Origin: Burkholderiaceae bacterium
Lineage (GTDB): Bacteria; Pseudomonadota; Gammaproteobacteria; Burkholderiales; Burkholderiaceae_C
Direction of reading: 5' to 3'
Length of the DNA stretch: 6,163 nt
Assembly (NCBI GenBank): GCA_023268425.1
Contig: JALRFN010000011.1
Span: 1-6,163, forward strand
Part shown: piece by piece, positions 1 through 5,183 of the stretch
Numbering within the stretch: the stretch's first letter is position 1
How the letters are laid out: the number at the start of each line of letters is the position of its first letter
The notes under the pieces: model-generated
The model's database searches: none
Told to the model about the DNA's origin: nothing
Seen by the model: only the letters and a program-made list of their open reading frames with translations
Made by a program: the position numbers and the translations under genes

Positions 1-72
1 AGCACGGACCCTAGGCTAGACGTCCCGTCGATGGCCCCGAAGGGCCAGCCCCAGGAGGCCCAGGGCCAGGGC
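1..72. other. GC-rich segment of unknown origin replacing the 3' half of hisP
   Basis: Left of about position 72 the sequence no longer encodes the HisP ATPase that reads in from the right. By my count 51 of the first 70 bases are G or C, above the neighbouring genes. It contains a perfect 5-bp hairpin with a CGAA loop (GGCCC at 33-37, GGGCC at 42-46), two copies of CAGGGC in tandem at 61-72, and the palindrome CCTAGG at 10-15. On the plus strand a frame starting at the ATG at 31 also reads through it. It could be a rearrangement breakpoint, the edge of an inserted element, or a chimeric assembly join. Nothing inside the window decides between these, and I recognise no gene here. Confidence 0.45.
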
Positions 73-381
73 CCAGAGGTTGAAGTGCTGAAACACCATG
101 GCCAATTTGCTGCGCATGGTTTGTAGTTGTTTGGCGTTGACGGCTTGCAGCATGCCGTCTTTGGCGGTGCGCAGTTGCAGTTCCTCGCCTTGCACCAAGA
201 CGCGGCCGCTGTGCGGCCGCTCCAGCAAGTTGATGCAGCGCAGGAAGGTGGATTTGCCTGAACCGCTGGAGCCGATGATGGCGATCACGTCGCCCGCGCT
301 GGCGCTCAAGGACACACCTTTGAGCACCTCGTGTTGGCCGAAGCGTTTGCAGATGTCGAGGGCTTGGAGTTGGTGTGTCAT
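16..381 (-). CDS. HisP-like amino-acid ABC transporter ATP-binding protein, truncated
   Basis: This is the N-terminal part of the cytoplasmic ATPase that powers the polar amino-acid importer encoded upstream. From the ATG at 381 the product is 121 residues, about half the usual 240-260. The Walker A motif GSSGSGKST is at residues 37-45 and the Q-loop VFQHFNLW at 96-103, both typical of HisP/ArtP/GlnQ. After Trp103 the protein should continue with a segment like SHMTVLENV, then the LSGGQ signature, Walker B and the switch histidine. Instead it reads ALALGLLGLAL and stops at TAG (16-18). As read here it cannot be an active ATPase. A GTG at 390 would add three residues (MLH), but the ATG matches the usual MTHQLQ-type start better. 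The gene begins 23 nt after the hydrolase stop with no strong ribosome site, so translation is probably coupled. The gene may be intact in the organism if the left end is an assembly join. Confidence 0.8.
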   Translation of the reverse strand: MTHQLQALDICKRFGQHEVLKGVSLSASAGDVIAIIGSSGSGKSTFLRCINLLERPHSGRVLVQGEELQLRTAKDGMLQAVNAKQLQTMRSKLAMVFQHFNLWALALGLLGLALRGHRRDV

Positions 382-404
382 GTGCAGCACAGTCGCGGGG
401 GGTG

Positions 405-1532
405 TCAGGGCGTCAGCAGTTCGCCGGTTTTGAACGCGGTCGCGCCAGCGATCTTGCCCAGGTCCATGTCGGGCGTGGCCCAGCGTTGGATTTGGCGTTG
501 GAAGAACAGGCCGTCAATGTCGGCGCGAACGGCGGTGGCTTGGTTGCTCATGGGCTCGACCACGGTGGCGATGGCATCGCCCGATTTCACGGGTGTGCCG
601 GGCGTCAGGTGGTAGTCGATGACCCCCGCGTGGGGCGCGCGCAGGGTTTGTACCCCGGCCAGCGGCGTGGGCGCGCAGCGCGCACCCGGCAGCGGTTCGG
701 CTTGGCCGGCGACGACACCCAGGTGGGTGAGGTATTGCATCAGGTGCTCGGCGTCTTGGCGGGCCCACGCGCCGCCCACATCGGTTTGGCCGCGCAGCTC
801 AATGGTGCTGCTCAGGCACGCCAGTGGGACGGGCGTGTCAGCGCCCACGCGCTCGGCCAGTCGCCACCACAGACCAGACAGGGATTCGTCAAAGCACAAG
901 GCCGCGCCCGAGCCCTTGGCGTAGAGCACGGCTTCAGCGCCCAGGCAGCGCGCCAAGGCGTCGGCCCGTGGCGTGTGGGCGTAGGGTTCTTCGACGTAGA
1001 GGTGCATGACGGCTTCAAAGTCGCAATGCAGGTCCAAGACCACATCGGCGTCGTGCGCCAAACGCAGCAGATGCAGGCGCAAACAGGCCAGCTCGGTGGT
1101 GGGGCGTTGGGCCATCAGCCACTGGTCCAAAGCTTGGCGAATGACGCGGCGGTTGTGGTCTTCGTCGCCACTCAATCGCCCGCGAACCGTGTCGAGGAGT
1201 TCCGTCGCAAAGTCGGGGTAGTGGCGGTTGAAGTTTTCGCCCGTGTTGAGTTCAAAGCGCCCGAGGTGGGCGTACATCAGGTGTTGGTTCAAACCAATCG
1301 GATTGGCCACGGGCACCAAGACCACTTCGCCGCGCAGTTCACCCGCCGCCTCCAGGGTGTCGAGCTGGTGGCGCAGGTGGTGCAACACCATCATGCCGGG
1401 CAGTTCGTCGGCGTGCAGCGCGGTTTGAATGTAGACCTTTGGCCCGGCGCCAGCCGAGCCGTAGTGCAGGCTCAAAAGTTCGCGCTGCGTGCCGCTGGTG
1501 CTGGGGCTTAAGGGGTGGCGTACGGTGCGCAT
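405..1532 (-). CDS. Succinylglutamate desuccinylase/aspartoacylase-family zinc hydrolase
   Basis: This is a predicted cytoplasmic zinc amidase of the M14-like AstE/AspA family, 375 residues. The family removes an acyl group from an N-acyl amino acid or related amide. Visible catalytic features are HADELPG at residues 40-46 (zinc ligands His40 and Glu43), GENFNRHYP at 98-106 (Asn/Arg substrate-carboxylate binding), LDLHCD at 166-171 (third zinc ligand His169), and STIELRG at 242-248 (likely general base Glu245). Residues 298-327 (APHAGVIDY...PVKSGDAI) form the small beta-barrel common at the C terminus of this family. I chose the ATG at 1532 because a TGAGG ribosome site, sharing the TGA of the upstream permease, lies about 8 nt before it. 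A GTG at 1553 would overlap that gene and add seven residues. It lies between permease and ATPase genes, which suggests it acts on something the importer brings in. The exact substrate cannot be read from sequence, and I do not call it astE because no other arginine succinyltransferase pathway genes are visible. Confidence 0.88.
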   Translation of the reverse strand: MRTVRHPLSPSTSGTQRELLSLHYGSAGAGPKVYIQTALHADELPGMMVLHHLRHQLDTLEAAGELRGEVVLVPVANPIGLNQHLMYAHLGRFELNTGENFNRHYPDFATELLDTVRGRLSGDEDHNRRVIRQALDQWLMAQRPTTELACLRLHLLRLAHDADVVLDLHCDFEAVMHLYVEEPYAHTPRADALARCLGAEAVLYAKGSGAALCFDESLSGLWWRLAERVGADTPVPLACLSSTIELRGQTDVGGAWARQDAEHLMQYLTHLGVVAGQAEPLPGARCAPTPLAGVQTLRAPHAGVIDYHLTPGTPVKSGDAIATVVEPMSNQATAVRADIDGLFFQRQIQRWATPDMDLGKIAGATAFKTGELLTP

Positions 1533-1542
1533 GGCGATGGCC

Positions 1543-2256
1543 TCAGGCAGCACGCGGTTGCAGGTAGGCCAGCCACTTGCCTTCGGCCAGTTTGAACAAG
1601 CCCACCAGGGTGAAGGTCAGCGTGAGGTAGATCAGGCCAGCGGTGATGAAGGCCTCAAACGGCAAATAGTATTTGGCGTAAATGGTGCGTGCCGCGCCCG
1701 TGATGTCCAGCAGTGCGGGTACGGCGCTGGCCAACGAAGTCGAGTGCAACATCATGATCACTTCGTTGCTGTATGCCGGCAGTGTGCGGCGCAGTGCCGA
1801 GGGCAAGACGATGCGCCAAACCGCTTGCGCGCGTGACATGCCCATGGCTTGCGCAGCTTCGATTTCGCCTGCGCTGGTGTCGCGAATGGAGCCAGCCAAC
1901 ATCTCGGTGGTGTAGGCGCAGGTGTTGATCGCAAAGGCCAACATCGCGCAGAAAAAGGGTTGTTTGAAGGCCGTCCAAGGCCACTGTTCGTCCCAGCGGG
2001 CTTGGATGAAGTCCAGCTGCGCCACGCCGTAGTAAATGATGTAGAGCTGAATCAGCAGCGGTGTGCCGCGAATCACGTAGGTGAAGGCCCACACGGGGCC
2101 GTGCAACCACACTTGCGGCGAGACGCGCATCAAGGCCAGCGGAATGGCCAAGGCGCCGCCGACGACCAAACACGAGATCAGCAACTGCAAGGCGACCCAG
2201 GTGCCCTCCAGGTACATCAGCAGGTGCTCGGTCTGGAAGACGACGTCAAACTGCAT
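1543..2256 (-). CDS. hisM: HisM-like polar amino-acid ABC transporter permease
   Basis: This is an inner-membrane permease, 237 residues, one half of the heterodimeric channel of a histidine/lysine/arginine/ornithine-type importer. Several hydrophobic spans are visible (about residues 20-44, 55-78, 100-122, 165-185 and 203-222). The cytoplasmic EAA loop that docks on the ATPase is clear: EIEAAQAMGM at 131-140, leading to IVLPSALRRTLPAYSNE at 149-165. Segments such as AFTYVIRGTPL, NTCAYTTE and AYSNEVIMMLHST resemble enterobacterial HisM closely. The start is the ATG at 2256, which shares one base with the TGA of hisQ (TGATG) and so indicates translational coupling. The same frame is open upstream to 2667, but that stretch lies over hisQ in another frame and has no permease character. 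The symbol reflects family resemblance. Substrate could be arginine, ornithine, lysine or histidine. Confidence 0.92.
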   Translation of the reverse strand: MQFDVVFQTEHLLMYLEGTWVALQLLISCLVVGGALAIPLALMRVSPQVWLHGPVWAFTYVIRGTPLLIQLYIIYYGVAQLDFIQARWDEQWPWTAFKQPFFCAMLAFAINTCAYTTEMLAGSIRDTSAGEIEAAQAMGMSRAQAVWRIVLPSALRRTLPAYSNEVIMMLHSTSLASAVPALLDITGAARTIYAKYYLPFEAFITAGLIYLTLTFTLVGLFKLAEGKWLAYLQPRAA

Positions 2257-2960
2257 CACAGTGCCCCGCGTTTGACGCCCACGCTGTAGCGCCGCTCCAC
2301 TTGCCGCAGGGCGATCAAAGAGACTGAGGACAAGATCAGATACAGCAGCGCCGCCAAAGCCATGAAGACCAATGGCGCGTTGGGGATGGTGCCGCGCGCG
2401 GCCGCCCCGGCTTGCTTGGCCAAATAGGTCAGGTCTTTCAGGCCCAGCAGCGAGACCAGGGCCGTGGACTTGAGCAAGACCAACCAATTGTTGGTGAAGC
2501 CGGGCAGTGCCAAGCGCACCATTTGCGGCAGCGTGATGGTGAAAAACACCCGAGCCGGGCCCATGCCAAAGGCCAGCCCAGCTTCGGCTTGGCCTTTGGG
2601 GATGGCCAAGATCGCGCCGCGAAAGGTCTCGGTCATGTAGGCGCCGTAGATGAAGCCAATCGTCCACACGCCCGCAACAAAGGGGTTGATGTCGATGTAG
2701 CTGTCGCTGCCCATGGCCTCCAGCGCTGCGTTCAAACCGATTTGACCGCCGTAAAAAATCAGCAGCATCAAGACCAGATCAGGCACGCCGCGAATCAGCG
2801 TCGAGTAAGTCGCCCCCAGCCCGCGCAAACCGGCACGGGGGGAAAGCTTGGCCGAAGCGCCCATCAAGCCCAGCACCAACGCGACCACCAGCGAGCCCAA
2901 GGCGACTTGGAAGGTCAGCCAGGTGCCTTGCAAGATGCTCAGCAGGTAGCCGCTGGTCAT
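2256..2960 (-). CDS. hisQ: HisQ-like polar amino-acid ABC transporter permease
   Basis: This is the partner inner-membrane permease, 234 residues, matching the usual HisQ length (about 228). Long stretches resemble enterobacterial HisQ: TLIRGVPDLVLMLLIFYG at 54-71, FIYGAYMTETFRGA at 103-116, NNWLVLLKSTALVSLLGL at 157-174, and the terminal RRYSVGVKR at 223-231. The EAA loop is at about 122-145 (KGQAEAGLAFGMG then ITLP), with Gly in the third position of the usual EAA. It should pair with the HisM-like protein to form the pore and contact the ATPase through this loop. The ATG at 2960 lies 32 nt after the binding-protein stop, with only a weak GAG ribosome site, and the stop overlaps the next start. 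The high similarity to HisQ rather than GlnP or GltJ supports a basic amino-acid substrate, though this is inference. Confidence 0.93.
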   Translation of the reverse strand: MTSGYLLSILQGTWLTFQVALGSLVVALVLGLMGASAKLSPRAGLRGLGATYSTLIRGVPDLVLMLLIFYGGQIGLNAALEAMGSDSYIDINPFVAGVWTIGFIYGAYMTETFRGAILAIPKGQAEAGLAFGMGPARVFFTITLPQMVRLALPGFTNNWLVLLKSTALVSLLGLKDLTYLAKQAGAAARGTIPNAPLVFMALAALLYLILSSVSLIALRQVERRYSVGVKRGAL

Positions 2961-2992
2961 GCGGGACTCAAGTCAAAGCCAAGCGGTGCGAA

Positions 2993-3787
2993 TCAATCGC
3001 CCCAAATGTCTATGCCCTTGAAGTACTTGTCGCTGTTTTTCTGCCACGTGCCATTGGCGCGAATGGCTTTGATGCCTTCGTCCAGCTTGGCGCGCAAGTC
3101 TTTGTCGGCCTTGCGCACGGCGATGCCAGCGCCCGTGCCAAAGTATTGGGTGAAGCTGGCCAGCGGTTTGCCAACAAACTTGTAGTTCTTGCCGTCAGCG
3201 GTATCCAAGAAGCCGCCTTGCACCTCCAAGACGTCAGCCACCGTGCCATCCAAGCGGCCAGACTTCAGGTCCAAATAGACCTGGTCTTGCGCTTCGTAAG
3301 CGGCGATGTTGACGCCCGCAGCTTTGAGCTCACCCATGGCGTAAGCCTCTTGCGTGGAGCCTTTCAAAACGCCGATGTTCTTGCCTTTCAGGCTGGCTGG
3401 TGTGCCATCGCTGTTGATGTCTTTGCGCACCACGACCTTGGACGGCGTGTTGTAGTACTTGCCCGTGAAGTCCACGACTTTGGCGCGCTCTTCGGTGATG
3501 GACATCGAGGAGATGATGGCGTCGTATTTGCGCGCTTGCAGGCCAGGAATCATCGAGTCCCAAACCTGTTCGACGAACACGCACTTGGCCTTCAAGTGCT
3601 CGCACAGTGACTGAGCGGTGTCGACGTCAAAACCCGTGGGTTTGCCGTCGTCGGTCTTGTAGGTGAAGGGTTTGTAGGTCGGGTCAATGGCGACGCGGAT
3701 GGTCTTCCATTCTTTGGCGTTGGCCAAGCCAGACCAGCCGGCCAAACTCAGCGCCACAGCGCCGATCATGAGGGTGCGTTTCAACAT
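2993..3787 (-). CDS. HisJ/ArgT(LAO)-type periplasmic amino-acid-binding protein
   Basis: This is the periplasmic receptor that captures the amino acid and delivers it to the HisQM-like permease; 264 residues, normal for SBP family 3. A signal peptide is clear: MLKRTL, a hydrophobic core, and cleavage likely after ANA at residue 24. The mature protein follows the HisJ/LAO pattern: IDPTYKPF at 34-41 (Asp35 and Tyr38), a Cys62/Cys69 pair matching the HisJ disulphide, SSMSITEER at 93-101 with the Arg that grips the ligand carboxylate, GSTQEAY at 143-149, and Asp185 near where HisJ Asp161 binds the alpha-amino group. These are the expected features of an L-amino-acid site with a preference for basic side chains, but histidine, arginine, ornithine and lysine cannot be separated by eye. 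AGGAG lies 6 nt before the ATG. It is the first gene of the operon, the usual place for the most abundant component. Confidence 0.93.
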   Translation of the reverse strand: MLKRTLMIGAVALSLAGWSGLANAKEWKTIRVAIDPTYKPFTYKTDDGKPTGFDVDTAQSLCEHLKAKCVFVEQVWDSMIPGLQARKYDAIISSMSITEERAKVVDFTGKYYNTPSKVVVRKDINSDGTPASLKGKNIGVLKGSTQEAYAMGELKAAGVNIAAYEAQDQVYLDLKSGRLDGTVADVLEVQGGFLDTADGKNYKFVGKPLASFTQYFGTGAGIAVRKADKDLRAKLDEGIKAIRANGTWQKNSDKYFKGIDIWGD

Positions 3788-3793
3788 CGTTCA

Positions 3794-3798
3794 CTCCT
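3794..3798 (-). promoter_or_regulatory. Ribosome binding site of the amino-acid-binding protein gene
   Basis: AGGAG on the minus strand lies six bases before the ATG at 3787. It is the strongest Shine-Dalgarno sequence in the minus-strand operon and fixes the start of the binding-protein gene. Confidence 0.75.
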
Positions 3799-3835
3799 AG
3801 GGAGAAGCAGGCTTTGACGTAAGCCCAAAGCAAGC

Positions 3836-3841
3836 ATTCTA
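3836..3841 (-). promoter_or_regulatory. Candidate -10 element for the amino-acid importer operon
   Basis: TAGAAT on the minus strand, about 49 bases before the binding-protein start, matches five of six bases of the sigma-70 -10 consensus. I see no convincing -35 box at 16-18 bases upstream; the matching position falls at the edge of the hairpin at 3854-3869. The call rests on the hexamer and its position only. Confidence 0.3.
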
Positions 3842-3853
3842 GCCACGACGGGT

Positions 3854-3869
3854 ACCGGGTTTTCCCGGT
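3854..3869. repeat. Perfect inverted repeat between the divergent promoters
   Basis: ACCGGG (3854-3859) and CCCGGT (3864-3869) form a perfect 6-bp stem around a TTTT loop. No T-run follows on either strand, so it does not look like an intrinsic terminator. It lies between the two candidate -10 elements, just upstream of the minus-strand one. It could be an operator, a supercoil-sensitive cruciform, or chance in GC-rich DNA. Confidence 0.5.
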
Positions 3870-3910
3870 GCGGGGCCCGAACACCGCCCTCACCAAACCT
3901 CGGCAATGGC

Positions 3911-3918
3911 TATAGAAT
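3911..3918 (+). promoter_or_regulatory. Candidate -10 element for the thiBP operon
   Basis: TATAGAAT holds two overlapping sigma-70-like hexamers (TATAGA and TAGAAT). It ends six bases before the first paired base of the TPP riboswitch, so transcription would begin right at stem P1, which is the expected arrangement. No good -35 hexamer is visible 16-18 bases upstream. Confidence 0.45.
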
Positions 3919-3923
3919 CCGCA

Positions 3924-4006
3924 GCTTCACCGGGGGTGCCGCTGTGGCGGCTGAGAGAGTCCCCTACAACCTGATCTGGGTCATGCCAGCGTAGGGAGTG
4001 TGAGGC
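3924..4006 (+). ncRNA. TPP (thiamine pyrophosphate) riboswitch aptamer, THI element
   Basis: This RNA element in the 5' leader of thiB binds thiamine pyrophosphate and normally lowers expression when TPP is plentiful. The diagnostic conserved blocks are all present in order: GGGGTGCC (3933-3940), GGCTGAGAGAGTCCCC (3950-3964; CTGAGA contacts the pyrimidine), CCTGATCTGGGTCATGCCAG (3970-3989) and GCGTAGGGAG (3990-3998). Stem P1 pairs 3924-3930 with 4000-4006 (seven pairs, one G-U). P3 pairs GCCGC 3938-3942 with GCGGC 3947-3951 around a four-base loop, and CTGG 3976-3979 pairs with CCAG 3986-3989. It lies 77 nt before a thiamine-binding protein gene, which fits its role. Confidence 0.96.
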
Positions 4007-4082
4007 GTAAACGGCAGTGCCAGGCCGTTTGCCACCCATTCGTTGCTGCGCTCAGATCGCTTTTTTTGAGGAAGTTGAGAGC
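4007..4082 (+). promoter_or_regulatory. thiB leader: probable expression platform and ribosome binding site
   Basis: This stretch links the TPP aptamer to thiB. AAACGGC (4009-4015) and GCCGTTT (4024-4030) form a perfect 7-bp hairpin. CTCAGATC (4051-4058) can pair with GATCTGGG (3973-3980) inside the aptamer, eight continuous pairs with one G-U. The same CTCA can instead pair with TGAG (4067-4070) at the ribosome site. GAGGA (4068-4072) is the likely Shine-Dalgarno sequence, 10 nt before the ATG, preceded by seven T residues (4061-4067). The mutually exclusive pairings suggest translational control. The stem before the T-run (GCG/CGC only) is too weak for a convincing terminator. Confidence 0.5.
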
Positions 4083-5150
4083 ATGCGGCATTTTCCTTCG
4101 CTTGATTGTTCGCGCCTGGTGCGTCGTCTCGGCCTGGCCGCCTTGGGCTTGGCCATTGGTTTGGCGGCGCAGGCCGCTGACTTGCGTGTGGTCACCCACG
4201 AATCGTTTGACCTGCCTGCCGATTTGCTCAAGCGCTTTGAGCAAGCGCAAGGCGTGAAGCTGAAAATCGTCAAAGCGGGTGACGCGGGCGCCATGGTCAA
4301 CAAGTTGATTTTGACCAAGGGCAGTCCGATTGGCGATGTGGTCTACGGCATCGACAACAGCTTGTTGGCGCGTGCGCGCGCCGCAGGCATCTTGGCGCCG
4401 CTGCCCAGTGGCTTGGCCGATTTGAAGTTGGCCCCTCAAGTGGCGCAAGCCGCGCCTGACGTGGCGCAGGCCAAAGACTGGTTGCCCGTCGATTGGGGGC
4501 ACGTCACCTTGAACGCCGACAAGGCGTGGTTTGCCCAGTCGGGTTTGGCCTTGCCCAAGACTTTGGACGATCTGGCCAAGCCGGCCTACGCCAAGCTCTT
4601 GGTGGTGCAAAACCCGGCCACTTCCAGCCCTGGCCAGGCGTTCTTGGCCGCCACGGTGCAGGCCAAGGGCGAGGGCGTTTGGGATTGGTGGGCCAAGCTG
4701 CGCGCCGGAGGTGTCAAGGTGGCTCAGAGTTGGAGCGACGCTTATTACAAGGACTTCACCCGAAACGGTGGTGACCGGCCCTTGGTGGTCAGTTACTTGA
4801 CCAGTCCCGCAGCAGAAGTGTTCTACAGCGAAAAGAAAATTGAGGTCTCACCCACGGTCAACGTGGCTTTGCCCGGCGGCGTCTTTGTGCAGGTGGAAGG
4901 CGTGGCTTTGCTCCAAGGTGGGCAGCAAACCAAGGCCGCAGAAGCCTTCGCGCGTTTCATGCGCAGCCCCGAAGTGCAAACCGCTTTGCAAACCACGATG
5001 TGGATGCTGCCGGTGCAAGCCGGCGTGGCTGCTGTGCCGGTGATGCAGCACGCGGGCCAACCCACAGAGGCGTGGGCGGTGTCCACCGAGTTGATGAATG
5101 CGCAAGGCAAAACCTGGCGCCAGCGCTTCTCGCAAACCGTGTTGCGCTGA
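4083..5150 (+). CDS. thiB: Thiamine/TPP ABC transporter periplasmic binding protein
   Basis: This is the periplasmic receptor for thiamine and its phosphates, delivering them to the ThiP permease; 355 residues, slightly longer than E. coli ThiB/TbpA (327). A signal peptide is visible: positive residues Arg11, Arg14 and Arg15, a hydrophobic stretch 16-29, and cleavage near AQA-AD at 29-33. Family landmarks are VTHESFDLP at 37-45, GDVVYGIDNSLL at 84-95, PVDWGHVTLN at 135-144, QNPATSSPGQAFL at 176-188, SWSDAYYKDF at 216-225, VVSYLTSPA at 235-243 and MWMLPVQAG at 306-314. The conserved Trp and Tyr residues of these blocks line the ligand pocket in E. coli ThiB. I chose the ATG at 4083 because GAGGA precedes it and a normal signal peptide starts there. 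The frame is open to an ATG at 4017, but that would run through the riboswitch leader. The upstream riboswitch confirms thiamine as the ligand. Confidence 0.95.
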   Translation: MRHFPSLDCSRLVRRLGLAALGLAIGLAAQAADLRVVTHESFDLPADLLKRFEQAQGVKLKIVKAGDAGAMVNKLILTKGSPIGDVVYGIDNSLLARARAAGILAPLPSGLADLKLAPQVAQAAPDVAQAKDWLPVDWGHVTLNADKAWFAQSGLALPKTLDDLAKPAYAKLLVVQNPATSSPGQAFLAATVQAKGEGVWDWWAKLRAGGVKVAQSWSDAYYKDFTRNGGDRPLVVSYLTSPAAEVFYSEKKIEVSPTVNVALPGGVFVQVEGVALLQGGQQTKAAEAFARFMRSPEVQTALQTTMWMLPVQAGVAAVPVMQHAGQPTEAWAVSTELMNAQGKTWRQRFSQTVLR

Positions 5151-5174
5151 ATGCCTTCAGCCAAGGACCACTGA
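5151..5174 (+). other. Seven-codon frame between thiB and thiP, in frame with thiP
   Basis: An ATG directly abuts the thiB stop (TGAATG) and opens a frame MPSAKDH that ends at TGA 5172-5174. This frame is the same as that of thiP, which continues after the stop. The TGAGG made by this stop is the best ribosome site for the TTG start of thiP. It may be a coupling mini-ORF, a remnant of a longer thiP N terminus cut by a nonsense change, or chance. Confidence 0.35.
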
Positions 5175-5183
5175 GGCCAGCGC

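Noticed and set aside
375..1511. Long plus-strand open frame antisense to the hydrolase
   Set aside because: Its composition is the His/Gln/Gly/Val-rich pattern of a shadow frame opposite a GC-rich gene. The minus-strand protein has a full set of family motifs.
2257..2667. Upstream extension of the HisM-like permease frame to a 374-residue protein
   Set aside because: It lies entirely over hisQ in another frame, lacks permease features, and the ATG at 2256 in TGATG overlap gives the normal family length.
2412..3185. Plus-strand open frame across hisQ and the binding-protein gene
   Set aside because: It spans the boundary of two well-supported minus-strand genes, is rich in Gln and His, and has no recognisable domain.
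4048..4067. Intrinsic terminator at the T7 run before thiB
   Set aside because: The local stem is only three pairs (GCG/CGC) before the T-run, and the T-run merges directly into the Shine-Dalgarno. Translational control is more likely, though conditional termination cannot be excluded.
4017..4082. N-terminal extension of ThiB from the ATG at 4017
   Set aside because: It would translate the riboswitch leader, has no ribosome site, and would put non-signal residues ahead of a normal signal peptide.
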